Assembly: GCA_030063045.1 (NCBI GenBank)
Contig: JAQSEB010000037.1
Coordinates: forward strand, 2,418,001 to 2,482,000
Length of the DNA: 64,000 nt
Direction of reading: 5' to 3'
DNA from: Pratylenchus scribneri
Lineage: Eukaryota > Nematoda > Chromadorea > Rhabditida > Pratylenchidae
Within the stretch, counting starts at the first letter, position 1. Every line of letters starts with the position of its first letter. Position numbers and translations under genes: made by a program. This document shows, piece after piece, positions 1 to 11,900 of the stretch. The notes beneath the pieces are model-generated. The model ran no database searches, was not told the origin of the DNA, and saw only the letters and a program-made list of their open reading frames with translations.

Positions 1-2
1 CA

Positions 3-753
3 ATTCAGGAAATTCAAACAATTCATCGTCCAACACAACCAATTACTCAGAAGAAAACAATAGCAACACCATCTGCTCTTTCCTACACACTTCCAGCCAA
101 GCACTGGGCGACGAGACATCCTAAATTCTGGATCGTTATGGATGATATTGTCAATTTGCATGTTGATGCTATAGTCAATGCTGCTAATTCAACATTGTTG
201 GGTGGAGCTGGAATTGATGCCATAATACATCAAGCTGCTGGACCACAATTGCTAACAGAATGCAGCCAAATCAAAGAATATTCCAAAGGGAAAAGATGTG
301 CGGTTGGAGATGCCAAAATTACGGGAGCATATAATATTCGGAATGTTCGATGTAAATTTTCGTTTTTTTCTTATATTATATTGAGAACATATATTAAAGA
401 TATCATCCACACAGTTGGTCCAAGAATTTCGGAAGAAGAACGGCCAACTAATGAACAAATTTTACAATTGAAAAATTGTTATATCACCTCATTAAATTTG
501 GCGAAGTATCATGGAATAAAATCAATTGTATTTCATTCAAAATATCATTGCATTTTTAATTTAAAAATTAAAGGCATTCCCATGCATCTCAACTGGCATT
601 TTTAACTTTCCTGCTGAAGACGCGGCATGGTATGCATCGACTGCAATTTTGGAATGGTTGAAAGTGCCTGGAAATAATATGGAAGCAATATTTGTGTGCA
701 TTTACAATGATAAGAAAATGTTGCAATACTATATAGCTACTGTACAAAGATAA
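3..753 (+). CDS. Macrodomain protein, MACROD-like, 5' partial
   Basis: Macrodomains bind ADP-ribose; MACROD-type members remove mono-ADP-ribose from proteins or hydrolyse O-acetyl-ADP-ribose. Proposed exons: 3-351, 400-527 and 574-753, with introns of 48 and 46 bases that keep phase. Visible family motifs in order are VDAIVNAANSTLLGGAGID (substrate loop 1), AIIHQAAGP, GDAKIT, IIHTVGP and ISTGIFNFPAEDAA (phosphate loop). Splicing is what creates the IIHTVGP and ISTGIF blocks, which supports both introns. The frame is open from the window edge to the first internal ATG at 138, so the true start lies outside. The upstream residues (Thr/Pro/Gln-rich) look like a linker. Function is inferred from family motifs; enzymatic activity is not shown. 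Confidence 0.85.
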
Positions 754-1105
754 TATGAACTATAACATTATTCATGGCAATTTCACACATCAAAATTTAT
801 ATTATATTATTTATTGTTATTCTTTCATATAAAATTTTTTTTCATTTGTCATATTTTATCCTGTTATTCATATAATATTTTTGTTTATTATATACAATAT
901 TTGAAATATTAACCTTTTAATTTTCTTTAAATGTCATTTTTAATTTTTCTTTCATTTTAATCTTCATTTTTAATAAATTTCATTAAATGCATTAAATTTT
1001 TTCTTTATAATTCATATTTTATTTACTATAGGTTAATTATTTTTCATAACGTAATTATAAATTTTTAAATTTATTATTTGATAAAAATTATATAACAACA
1101 TTACA
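754..1105. other. AT-rich intergenic stretch, nothing recognised
   Basis: Very AT-rich sequence following the macrodomain stop codon. It holds no open frame of useful length and no repeat recognised elsewhere in the window. It probably contains the 3' UTR and poly(A) signal of the upstream gene, but no single site stands out. Confidence 0.5.
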
Positions 1106-1109
1106 ATTA

Positions 1110-1490
1110 TAATTGAGCCACGAAGAGGCGAAGATAATATTTATTAAATTGAGCCCCGAAGGGGCGAAAATATATTATAAACTGAGCCCCAAAGGGGCGA
1201 AAATGGCATGAATTTTAAAAATAAGTTCCAAGAGCCAATATTACTTATATTGCATCAATCGATGGCGGTTTGCTTGGGACGAGGCTGAGCTCGCGGAGGC
1301 CGCGAAGCGGCCGAAGCGAGCGAAGCCGAGTCCCAAGCGAATTGACAACGCAACATGTATAGATTATTTCTTCAAAAAATTTTCGTTTGGTATTTAGTTT
1401 TTTTAAGTTTTACCATATTTCATACAAGAGATAGTTGAGCGCCGAAGGCGCGAAGCGATTGATCTGAGCCCCGAAGGGGCGAAGATGAAA
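1110..1490. repeat. Cluster of GC-rich GAA-loop hairpins
   Basis: Several short palindromes with a GAA loop sit together in AT-rich DNA. The module GAGCCCCGAAGGGGCGAA occurs at about 1151 and 1466, with variants at 1114 (mismatched stem) and 1184 (CAA loop). Related hairpins lie at 1437-1457 and inside the larger hairpin at 1261-1350. The same module returns at 5417 and, degenerate, at 22693. Stem sequence varies while the GAA loop is mostly kept. Confidence 0.75.
1261..1350. repeat. Nested hairpin repeat, copy 1
   Basis: The outer arms GCTTGGGAC (about 1272) and GTCCCAAGC (about 1330) are inverted. The inner hairpin is GGCCGCGAAGCGGCC. Two relatives lie at 5480-5575 and 5780-5875. Comparison of the three copies shows paired substitutions in both stems, so the fold rather than the exact sequence is conserved. 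Confidence 0.75.
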
Positions 1491-1603
1491 AAAATTTAAC
1501 GAAATCATGATTTTCTCAAAAGACTAGAGCTCAGCAGTATCTTTCGTCTTAATATATTTCTCAACCTCAAAATTTTCATTCCAGTATAATTTGAAAAGCG
1601 GAA

Positions 1604-1639
1604 GTTGTACGCGGTTTAAGAGCCCGCTTGCGGGCTAGT
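1604..1639 (+). repeat. 36-bp dispersed repeat with AGCCCGC hairpin, copy 1
   Basis: The string from 1604 to 1639 (starts GTTGTACGCGG, ends with the hairpin AGCCCGCTTGCGGGCT) recurs at 5944-5979 with essentially the same sequence. The stem is 7 bp. The two copies bracket the 4.3-kb repeat-rich region, which could make them ends of a composite element; that is inference. Confidence 0.65.
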
Positions 1640-2394
1640 ATGTATATAAAAAAAAGAGGGGGGACCCACACAAATCAAAGTCTAAATGAGTTCGGGGAAG
1701 GTTTTTAAGGCTAGAGTTCGGTTCTTTGACATAATGATCTCCTAGCGGACAACTTTGGGTATCGATTTTGGGTCCCCAGCCAAAGGGTTTAAAAACCGGT
1801 TTCGAGAGTGGCCAAGTCGAGAGTTTGCTCGGGTTTGAGATTTTCCCCGTGAATTTGATGTTTTTATGGGTAATCGAGCATGGCGAATATTTTGGAAAAA
1901 AAATTTTTTTTACGCGAGCGTTTTCCGCTCCGGCATAGTGCCAATATAAAAATTAGGGGGGATGTAGCTTTGAAATCAAATTTGAGATTTTGCCGGAGGT
2001 TTTGGTTTTAGTGTGTGGTATAATTCGAAAGCTGATCTCACAGGGAATTCAGGAAAAATTTTGGTTGACCTTGAATTTTTGGCATTCTCGAGATATAAGT
2101 CGAGAAAAATTTCAATGGCCAAATTTGGCCACTTTTTTGGCCATAAAATTTTTTCCGCGCCGATATTGTGTCGAATCGCTTAGATATAAGGTAGCCGCAG
2201 TAAAAACGCGTCGCATGAGCTATCGCACGCCAAATTTGGTAAAAAACTAAGAGCACAGCGCGACTTGCGCGATAACTCGAAGACAGGTGCTTTTAGGGTC
2301 GCAGCGCGAAGCGCTGTTGGTAAACATAGTGGGGCGAATGTGTTTTTAGACGTAGAAAATTCGGGGAAATATTATAAAAAAAAGTTCTCGCCGA
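1640..2394. other. Gene-free repetitive sequence
   Basis: No coding exon is supported; the short open frames here have no family-like content. The text is moderately GC-rich and contains ACCGGTTT motifs that recur to 4250. One more GAA-loop hairpin, AGCGCGAAGCGCT, lies near 2304. It is probably old transposon-derived DNA. Confidence 0.5.
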
Positions 2395-2790
2395 AAGGTC
2401 CATGCGTTCAAAAGTAATGGCGGTTTAAATGGTTCAAAATTTAGAATTTTTTCCGCGCAGCTAAGGAAATTTTTTTTCTACGGCATTTTCGGACACCGAA
2501 TTTAGTCTTAGTTAATAGAGCTGAACCAGAGCTTTAAAATGATATATGGTTTATCGGGGTTTGGATCAAGGGTTTCGGAGTTAAACCGGTTTAAGTGGGT
2601 CGGATTTTGGTGAAAACCATGTTTAGCGCAGGGGGTAAAATTTGGTTTTTTATGAGGTCGTGGGTTCGAATCCAAGTGACTTTAAATAGTTTATAATGAT
2701 GAAATATGATAATATAAATTATTCTGAACCGGTTTTAAACCATTTAAACCGGTTTAAAAATTTTTAAAATTTCCAATATTTTCTATTTTC
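2395..2790 (+). mobile_element. SINE-like repeat with tRNA-type A and B boxes, copy 1
   Basis: This segment is similar to 3835-4220 over about 350 bases. Each copy has a pol III A box (TAGCGCAGGGG at 2624 here) and a perfect B box (GGTTCGAATCC at 2663) at tRNA-like spacing, followed by an AT-rich tail. Flanking bases do not form an acceptor stem, so it is not a tRNA gene. A tRNA-derived SINE is the best reading. Confidence 0.6.
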
Positions 2791-2854
2791 CATAAATAAA
2801 TATTTGCATATAGGGTAATCGATGATGCTGAGCAGGAATTTGATATCCATTTTC

Positions 2855-2935
2855 GATTTTGATGATTTAGTCCAGTGGTTTGACTGTAGATGGATAATTT
2901 TTAGGTCGAAGGTTCAATTCCTACCAGCGGCAAAT
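2855..2935 (+). mobile_element. tRNA-like A/B box module
   Basis: An A box TAGTCCAGTGG at 2868 and a B box GGTTCAATTCC at 2911 are correctly spaced for pol III. The T stem mostly pairs. The seven bases before the A box do not pair with those after the T arm, so a functional tRNA is not supported. It is probably a SINE head or a tRNA relic. A similar module is at 5155-5215. Confidence 0.55.
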
Positions 2936-3834
2936 CATTTATACACATAATAATCCAATTTAAATACAAATAAATGAAATATTAATGAATACAAAAAATA
3001 TTAAAATTCTTTTTTCCATAAAATATTCCAATTTCCAAATAGTGAGTGCTGCGGTACTCGACTGCTATGTAAAAAAATGAGGGGGGATCCATGCATTTTC
3101 TGGGAAAACTTTTTTTAGTGCCAACCGATTTTGGCGCTTTTTGTTCAGGGAATATAATGAACTCCTGGCCGAGAGATTTGGCCAAAAAATTTTTCACTAC
3201 CATACCCTCCGGCGATTTTAGACATTTTGCGTAGACATTTTGCAGACATTTTAGTTATTTAGCTCTAATTCAGTTTTAATTGCGTTTTATGGTCTGAAAT
3301 TTTTATGGGAGGTATATTTGGTCTAGAGGCAGGCGTTCAAGTCGAAAAATTTTTCAGCGCGATTTCCGGTTTCATGGCCCGAGCTCGAGAATCTCGAATT
3401 TTTTGATCATTAATAACTCGCGCACCCGGTATTGCGCAGCCATGCGGTTGGTATCATTGGATAGCTCATTGATTGTAGTTTCAGAATCAATCAACTCCGC
3501 CTGTGCGCTCCGCTTGTGCCGGATTTTATGGGTTTTAAACCGGTTTGCAAAACGGTTTGGTTAGGGAAAATTTTTTCCCTTGATGGTAAATCGGTGCGCG
3601 GCTTGGAGAAAGGGCACCTCTTCAGAGTGTCAGCTTTCGAATGGTATATCGCACTTGGCAAAAATCTACATTTAAAAGTTAGTTATGCTCTGGACAAAGT
3701 GACCTATTTTTTAAGGAGAAAAATGGTTTAAGGTTTCGGGTTTGAAGCGCTTTGTGCGCAAGGCTGCGGAAATTGGTAACTTAAATAGAGCATTAAAAGA
3801 TAAATAAATGAACTATTGATCAAATTAAACGGTC
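2936..3834. other. Gene-free repetitive sequence
   Basis: No exon with recognisable protein content on either strand. Open frames at 2982-3203 and 3516-3731 lack family features and lie in repeat-like text, so they are not called. Confidence 0.45.
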
Positions 3835-4220
3835 CATGGATTGCCGAGTTATGGTTACTCAAAAATTGGATTTTTGGCATTTTTCTCGTGCAGCCAGGAA
3901 AAATTTATTCGCGCGTCATTTTTTCACCATAAATTTAGGCTCATTTTAAAGAGCAGAATCAGAGCTTTAAAATGATATATGGATTGTGTGATTTGGAACT
4001 ATGGTTTGTGAGTTATACCGGTTTAAACCAGTTGGATTTTGGTCAAATCCATGTTTAGTGTAGAGGGTAAAATTTGGTCTTTTTGCGAAGGTCGTGGGTT
4101 CGAATCCCTGTTGCTTAAAATGATTTATAATGATGAATTATGATATATTAAATATATTTTAACCAGTTTAAACTTCTTAAACCGGTTTAATAATTTTTAC
4201 AATTTCAAATATTCCATTTT
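3835..4220 (+). mobile_element. SINE-like repeat with tRNA-type A and B boxes, copy 2
   Basis: Diverged relative of the repeat at 2395-2790. The A box TAGTGTAGAGG is at 4056 and the B box GGTTCGAATCC at 4097. Shared flanking text includes the phrase around AGCTTTAAAATGATATATGG upstream and an ACCGGTTTAA-rich tail. Divergence between the copies suggests old insertions or an old duplication. Confidence 0.6.
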
Positions 4221-4265
4221 TGGCTGGTGACTTTCATTGCACGAGATTATTATGCTTTGTAATTA

Positions 4266-4467
4266 GGCTTAATCGATGCACAATGGTCGATTTAGTATAT
4301 GAAATTTCATTTTTAATTCATTTATATCAAATTAAACATAAGTTTAAAGGGTTTAAACTATTTAAACCAATTTGTTTCATTGACCATAACTATGGTTCAA
4401 AGGGTTCCTTTTAGGCCGAAATTAAAATTTTGCCTACTAAATCGACTATTCCGAATCGATTGAGATA
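4266..4467. mobile_element. Palindromic MITE, TGGTCGATTTA family, copy 1
   Basis: The ends form inverted repeats: the left end carries AATGGTCGATTTAGTATATG and the right end its diverged complement, CTACTAAATCGACTA. The interior is a weak foldback. Relatives lie at 4940-5144 and, better preserved, at 25961-26133. No transposase is encoded. Confidence 0.65.
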
Positions 4468-4939
4468 TATATCATGATTATACGACAAAAAAAATTTCGA
4501 AAAATTTCAAAAGGGGTCCCCCCCCCCCTTTGGTATGAGAGTGGCCAAATGAATTATGGGTCATATCTTTTGTAAAAGATGGTTTTGCCATTTTATTTTT
4601 TTACTTTTTTAATGCAGAATTTTATAAAGAATTTTTTAAAAATAATTTAAAAATTTTATAACCTACCCCTAGGATTTTTTTGAAAAAAACTAAATTTTTG
4701 AAAATTTTTTGAAAAACCCGGTTTTAAGAGGGTTATCATAAAATTTTTATTTTTTTAATATTTTTATTAAATTCTTCATATATTTCTGCATCGATATTAC
4801 TTTATTTTAAATTAAAATATCCATTAGTTACAAAGATATAAAATTTTAAAAATTATTTCAAATTTTCCATATGAAATTTTTCATCAATTTTTACTGGTCA
4901 ATATGAGAGTAGGAAATTGTATCGAAATGGTACAAATAT
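4468..4939. other. AT-rich intergenic stretch
   Basis: Contains homopolymer runs, including a long C run near 4520, but no exon or recognised repeat. Confidence 0.45.
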
Positions 4940-5144
4940 AGCATCATTCGCTTCGCAATGGTCGATTTAGTCTATGAAATTTATTATTCAGCTCATTTTG
5001 ATCAATGTAAACCATATTAGGAAGGGTTTAAAAATTTTTAAACCAAATGGTTTAATTGACCATATCTTTGGTTTAAATGTTTCAAAATGAGCTGAAATTG
5101 AAATTTAGCCTACTAAATCGACCACGCCGAGTCGATTGAGCCAT
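4940..5144. mobile_element. Palindromic MITE, TGGTCGATTTA family, copy 2
   Basis: Left end CATTCGCTTCGCAATGGTCG and right end CGACCACGCCGAGTCGATTG are inverted relatives. The inner arms (AGCTCATTTTGA and AATGAGCT) also pair. Same family as 4266-4467 and 25961-26133. Confidence 0.7.
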
Positions 5145-5154
5145 ATTTGGTAAT

Positions 5155-5215
5155 GAATTCTTTTAGTCCAGTGGTATTAGTATTAATTTTTCGAGGTCGT
5201 GGGTTCTATTCCCAA
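5155..5215 (+). mobile_element. tRNA-like A/B box module
   Basis: A box TAGTCCAGTGG at 5164 matches that at 2868 exactly. The B box at 5202 is GGTTCTATTCC, with one departure from consensus at the purine position. No acceptor stem pairs. Likely a decayed SINE head. Confidence 0.5.
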
Positions 5216-5329
5216 TATTAATAAATAGTTTTTTCACAATAATAATCCAATTTTAATAAATAATATAATAATATAATGAATCAAAAATATTTTTTATTCA
5301 ATTTTTTTAATTCTTCCAATATATAAATC

Positions 5330-5890
5330 AATTTACAATGGATGAGCTAGCCTATACCCATGCACATTGACGACGCACAATTGAAGAGAGTTGGGTGAGC
5401 GAAGCGAACCCAGTTTGAGCCCCGAAGGGGCGAAAATGGCTACAGTTAACTTCAGCGAATAGTCAGCGCTGCAGCCCTCGACGGCGGTGCGCATGGGACG
5501 AGGCTGGAGCGAGCTATGGTCGCGAAGCGACCATAGCGAGCGACAGCCGAGTCCCATGCGTATTGGCGGAGAACTCCCGAATACATCCATATCCAGGCGT
5601 TAGAGTATTTCAACCTCAGTATTTCCTCTCGAATAGTGAGCGTTGCGACCCTCAGTAAGCTGACCAAATGGCAGTCGGCATCCATGCAATTGACGACTCC
5701 AACCCGAATACATACCATATCCAGGCGTCAGATTATTACTCATCAGTGTTTCTACATGTATAGCGAGCGTTGCCAATCCTCGACGGCTGTTCGCTTGGGA
5801 CGAGGCTGAGCTCGCGAAGGCCGCGAAGCGGCCGCAGCGAGCGAAGCCGAGTCCCAAGCGAATTGACGACGCACAGATGAATGACATTGT
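5330..5890. repeat. Tandem GC-rich repeat with nested hairpins, copies 2 and 3
   Basis: Two units begin with CCGAATACAT...CCATATCCAGGCGT (about 5577 and 5705) and end near ATTGACGAC. They carry or border the nested hairpins at about 5487-5560 and 5790-5862, related to the one at 1261-1350. The middle unit has lost its large hairpin. The GAGCCCCGAAGGGGCGAAAATGG module is at 5417. Open frames read across this region on the minus strand are by-products of its GC-rich repeats. Confidence 0.7.
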
Positions 5891-5943
5891 AAATTTCCCC
5901 CAAAAAATACATCCATCCCCACTGATCACTGATCCAACCCAGA

Positions 5944-5979
5944 GTTGTACGCGGTTTAAGAGCCCGCTTGCGGGCTAGT
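5944..5979 (+). repeat. 36-bp dispersed repeat with AGCCCGC hairpin, copy 2
   Basis: Matches 1604-1639. It lies just downstream of the stop codon of the minus-strand AAA/nuclease gene, so its hairpin could sit in that gene's 3' UTR. Confidence 0.65.
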
Positions 5980-5995
5980 TTTAATATTTGAAAAA

Positions 5996-8900
5996 TCAAT
6001 TGTAAAACAAACAAACTTTATCAATGAAATACAGCTCTTTTGACACTCGCTCCACAAACTGCTTAATATTCTCTTTATTGCCATCAATTTCGCGTATAAC
6101 CGCCCCAACCGTCACTTGTTTTGATCTTGTCACACTGATGCCCAAAGCAATTATTTTCTTGCATTTAAGATCCTTCCAAAATATTTGCAAATAACAATTT
6201 TCGCCGATTTGTTTCAGCGCAACCAGATGTTTTTCAATGACGGGTGGTTTCTTGCTTTTTGTTGGCTTTTTCTTTTTATCATCGCCTTCCTCTTCGTCAT
6301 ATTCATATTTTAACTCGATCACCATTCCAACTTCGTCATTTTTCACACTAATATCCGGTCGTGTTTGTGGTGGCCCCGTCGCCTTTGTTGCTTCTTTGCT
6401 TTTCTTCTCTTTCTTTATTATCCAGTCATATGGTTCAATATTCATTCGATAATCGGCGCCAAAATCTAACCATCCTGGCATTCTAATTGCCGCCATGTCC
6501 GTAATAAAGTGAATAATGTGCTCATTTTCTCGGACTCTAGCATCGCCTTCCGTCGGGATATATTGGAATCCCTTTTTGCCTTCAAATGGTGGCAGTTTAC
6601 TGAGCAATTTGCATAAAGCTTTTTCAAGTTTTGGACATCGCATCACCAAAACGTTGTCATTTATGCGGCTGCCTGTGTAACGATCGGTTCCCGTGAAAAT
6701 TTCGAAAATTTCATCAGTCAATGGATTAATATCCTGTGAAATAAAAAAATTAATAAAATTATTTTTTATAATCTCTTTTTTATTTTATATAATATTATAG
6801 AAAATTCATTTTTTTTAATTTTGGAAAAATCAAATCAGCTACATTTAATTAATTTTATAATATATTTTTTTATTTTTTTATAGCGGAGAATATAAAAATG
6901 ATAAAAAAAATATTTAATTTATAATGAAAATTTTCATTTTTTAAAAATACCAACCTCATCGGAAAAGCGATATTTAGCAGTGTAAAAAATTTTCAATTTA
7001 TTTGCCAACATATCCCTCATTTGCTCATTCGGCGCCATGGCATTGATTTCTTTTTGGCCCAATTTCTTTGGCACATCAACGATAAAACCAGATGAATATA
7101 AAAATTGCCAAAAAAGTTTCTTTCCGTCCTCATCAACCTCAATTTCTGGTTTTGCTACCATATTGCGAATTCGAATAAAATCTTCAAACTATAAAAATGA
7201 AAATATAATTTCGCCATAAAAAGGGAAAAAATGTTTTAATGTAATTATATGTATTTACCAATGTATTTAACTTATAATAAAATGCATACTATGATAAAAA
7301 AAATGTTGGTTAAAATTAAACAATTTACTCATTATAAGCTTAAATTTTATTGAAATGTCTAATAATTGACGAGTTCAATCTCTCATATATTCTGTTCAAT
7401 TCAATTACAATTATTCATCTCATCTGAATTTTCTATATGATGTTAGTGCTCATTAATCCTAATCCTAATTGTTAATAGCTTTTTTAGTGGTGGATTTATA
7501 TTTTATGTGTATTCTAAGCAAATAAAAGATTTGTTGTGAAATGCAAAGCTTATATTCTCAGCCCTTGTTGTTAAAGTTTTGACCTTTGATTATAAGTATT
7601 TTTTACTCAATCCATATATTTTGAACTATGATTTTATCATAAAATGTTTCAATTTTGATATTTTTTGACCTATTTTTGGTTGATTTTACGGAAAATTTAA
7701 ATAAAAAAAATCGCATCATCACAATTTTGATATTACCGTAAATTGTTTCTTCAATTCAGGCGAATTTATATTTTCACCATTGGCCAATCTTCGAATCAAT
7801 TTGGCAATATCGTCATGTTGGAATAGTTTGGATAAATAAAGAGTGTAGCCATATTCTTCAAAAAAAGACGTCAAACGATATTTTTTCAGTGGTTGCTGAT
7901 CTTGGATGTGGATAGTATGTTTGGGAGGCGTGGCTTGCATTGAAAAACGATTAGCGCCTCTTTCTTGAAATTGACGAAAAAATTTGACGCAGGAATGAGT
8001 ACTGTAGAGCGGAATGTTGCCCTCGTAAACATAACCTTTAAAAGGAGAAAATGTTTTTTACATTGAAAATGTTTTAAATTTCTATTTTATTACCATTTTT
8101 TTCAATTTTATTGTTGAATATTCCCATCAGAGATGGTATCGTTGTCTCAAAAAAAATCGAAAATCGTAATTTCGGGGAGTCAAAAATTTTTCGAAAATCG
8201 AAAATAGGAATTTTGGGGCCAAAAATGACCTAAAAAACTGACATCGAAACGAAAGAAATAGAAAGTAATTTTTCCCCAAAAATTTTTTTAAATTTTTGAC
8301 TTAAAATGCAAAATTATGATCATAAGAAGAGTTTTTTAAAGTGAAAATGCGAATGAAAAAATGACTTTTTCTTAAATATTTGGAAAAAATTTGTGCCAAA
8401 AATCATTTATGAATTTAATTGACTTTCGATTTTAGCAGAAATTTTCGAAAATCGTAATTTCGGGGGTCACAATTTTTTTGAAAATCAAAAATCGGAATTA
8501 CGGGGGTCAAAATTTTTTCAAAATTCGTAAATCGTAATTTCGGCGCCAAAAATCACCGAAATCGACATCGTAACGAAAGAAATCGAAAATCGATCCCATC
8601 CCTCTGATTCCCATATTGATATCAAAAATCCTTTGGAATTGTGGTCTTCCCGAATAAAAGTCAATTTTTTGGATTATACACAATTTTTGAATAAAATTTA
8701 ATGAGCTTTCTGATTAACAGGTTCTGACTTAACTAAGAATATTATTTTCATTTTGGACAAGATAATAATATTTACAATGAAAAAGCATAGAGAGGTCAAT
8801 GGGATTTTTGCGTAAAATTTTAATATGGTCAATAAATAGATTATTCATTTCTAAATCATTCAATAGGGTGATATCTTTTTGTTAAGTTTATTTTGAATTT

Positions 8901-11900
8901 AGAAATATTTCCATCTATCAATGAGTTATAATATTTATTGCCGTATAAAATTTTTAGGGAATGGCCTTGGCTCTTCTTTGGCATTTTCATGGTAAAATTG
9001 GCACAAAAATTAAATGATATTAAGTCCGATTCATGTTTACCGTACACGTAAAGCATTAGATCAGAATATAAATTTTCTAAATTAAAAAATTTTTTTTTGA
9101 CTGCAATTCTGAAGGATTGCTTTTGATTACAAGAGATATTTTTTAATGTTTGAATAGAAAAAACCAGCCATTAGAAAAAGTCCAAAGTTGAAGGACATAT
9201 CATTGGCCCATAGGTAATATAAAAAAGGTTACTTACTCTCCAATTTTTGAACTAAATATGTCAAAACAAAAAATTACCATTGTAGTAGGATTTGGCTGCT
9301 TCAACCAAGGTTTTTTGATTATCAAGTGAAAAATAATTGCAGAGCAAATCGAATTCATCCATTGTAAAACCAAAATATTTTGTAAAATGTGATGGACTCA
9401 TCCCATAGGGAATTACATCATCCACAACGATTTGTTGTGCACCGGCAATTAATACTCTAAATTATATAATTGTAGGAAAGGAATAATTAATTTTTTATTA
9501 TTTATTTAAATATAAAATATTATTTTCTCCTCCACTAATCTATGGCCATGGATAATGGATATGCCCAAATTTGTCGCCGTTTATTCATCTATAACTAATG
9601 AATCAATTTTGATGATTTTTTAAAAATATTTTAAATTAAAGGGCAAAATACATATGCTGGCTATTTAATGTTACAAATTTTTATTTAAATTGGATCAAAA
9701 TTGTCTGATGAATTGAATGATCTTCCTTTAATATTAAGAGATCTTTAATTTTATCCTAATATAATGTTTCATGAAAAATGATTCAACGGCGCCAATTTTG
9801 GCTGCTCCGACCTCCGATCATAAATAGCCTATAGAGATAGATTCATTCCTTTTTTTGTATTCTCAAATATTTCAAAATTACCGTTCGATTCTCTCATTTT
9901 TGGTTAGTACTCCAGTCAGGAAATTCTGGATCATTTTATAGATTTTCCTAATTTCCTCATCCTCCGAATAATTGTTGCAGGCGATCTCCTCCAGTGCTTT
10001 ATCATAATCATCGACAATCACCAGCACTTTTTTGTTATAATATGCTCGCAAATATGTGGCCAGAAATGGAATACCTTCAAATAAAGAAATAAATTTTAAC
10101 GTCCATTTTTATAATTTATTAGACAATAATTAAATATTTTTCTACCTCGGATTGCTTCGATGAGTGAAACGTCTTCGTAAAAATATTTTTTGAATTTTTC
10201 CGCTTCTCTCTTCTTTTGCATACCAAATTCAAGCCATTTGATTAAATATTCATGTTCTTTAAATGCTTCGCATATTGCTGCTTTGAATCCATCGGAAATT
10301 TCATCAAAATGCAATCCAATCACGGAAGTAAAATGAACAAATATAACTGGCCATTTGTTTTTATTGCATTCACGAAAAGCACGAAACTCCTCCTCCATTA
10401 TTTTGAATTTGAAACTTCAAATTGAATATTATTTTTTTTATTTAAACAAAATACTGACTCATTTTCTGTAAATGGATCTGCTTCGGTGCCAAGGTTGTTG
10501 GAGAAAAACTGCTTAGCCATTGACTATAATAAAATATGACATAATATTTCTTGAAATTTTGACTTATTATGCGAGGTTAATAATAGAATTTTAATTTTAT
10601 ATACTATTCGGCTTCGACCATATGGTTAACAATCTCGGAATTGAAATTACTCATTTAAAAAATATTCCAAAAATTATATTATAAGTTTATATTACTTTTG
10701 TAAATATTAAATTTTATATTATTTTCAGATTATCAATTGACAAAAATTATTTCCTCCCCCATTATAACTCTATATCTCTTTGCACGGTTAATTCAATTAT
10801 ATGGATAAATATAATTATAATAATGACCAAATTAAGAGAGACTGACCAATAAACATGATTTGCCCACTCCTTTTGGAAGAGCAAATAGGCTCGACTCATT
10901 GCGTCGAAACCATTCCATCAAAAAAGTGGATTTGTCTGCGATCACATTGCTTCCATTGAGCAACACTTTAAAATCGCTTGTTGTGCAAATTATTTGGCTG
11001 TGTGGTCTTTCATTCCTTAAAAATGATCATCAATTTACAAATATTTTATTTTTATATTAATTTATGATTAATATTCAAAATATTTTGAATAACCATTCAT
11101 TGTAATTTTTTTAAATTTCCGCTGAAGATTTAAAGTAAATACTAATTACTAATTCAAGCTTATTAGCAATAAAATTTTCATTTTTATAACATTGAGTTTC
11201 AATCAATTTGAAATATTATTTTGATCTTAATTAATTTTGTAATTGCCATTTATTCCATATGCAAAATAAAAAAAAAATTATTTTATTTTTACCTCGGCAT
11301 CTGCAAATATTCATCCATATTTGTAAATTTCTCCCTACGTATGATCCTCGTCTCATAAACGACCGTCAAAGTCTCTTCAGAAATGCTCAGATTGTCCTAA
11401 AAAAATAAGGTTTTAGACAAAAATTTTTAAAATGAAAGGAAGACAAAAAATTAGATTAAATGGTTTAAAATATTCAATTTAACTATGTTTATTTTTATTT
11501 TGGTATTCGGAAATTTCTTGATCATCTTTATTTTATTAATTAAAAATAGGATTTGGCTTATGTTCTCAAATCCATACATTTTTTAATCCAAAAAGCCTAA
11601 TATTTAATAATTATTTTTATTTGATTTTTTAGGAAGATTCAATTTTTAATTATAATTTTTTTAAAAATTTGTTTTTTTAAAGTTTTCGATCGATTAAATT
11701 TTAAAATTTTATAAAAATGAAGTTAACAAGAAAAAGAAAATTTTCAAAAAAACCTAATTTTTTATGCAAAAATACTTAAAAATTATTTTTTATTTATAAT
11801 AGAAATATTCAAGAGAAAAAATTAATTTATTATAATAAAAAATTAATTGATTATTACATTTAAATTATAAAAAAGAGATCTTAAAAATAATTTTTCTGAT

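Noticed and set aside
2624..5212. Functional tRNA genes at the four A/B box sites
   Set aside because: The acceptor stems do not pair and anticodon arms are not formed. Only pol III promoter boxes are retained.
5333..6014. Overlapping minus-strand frames of 85-109 codons
   Set aside because: They run through GC-rich hairpin repeats in several frames at once and contain no domain.
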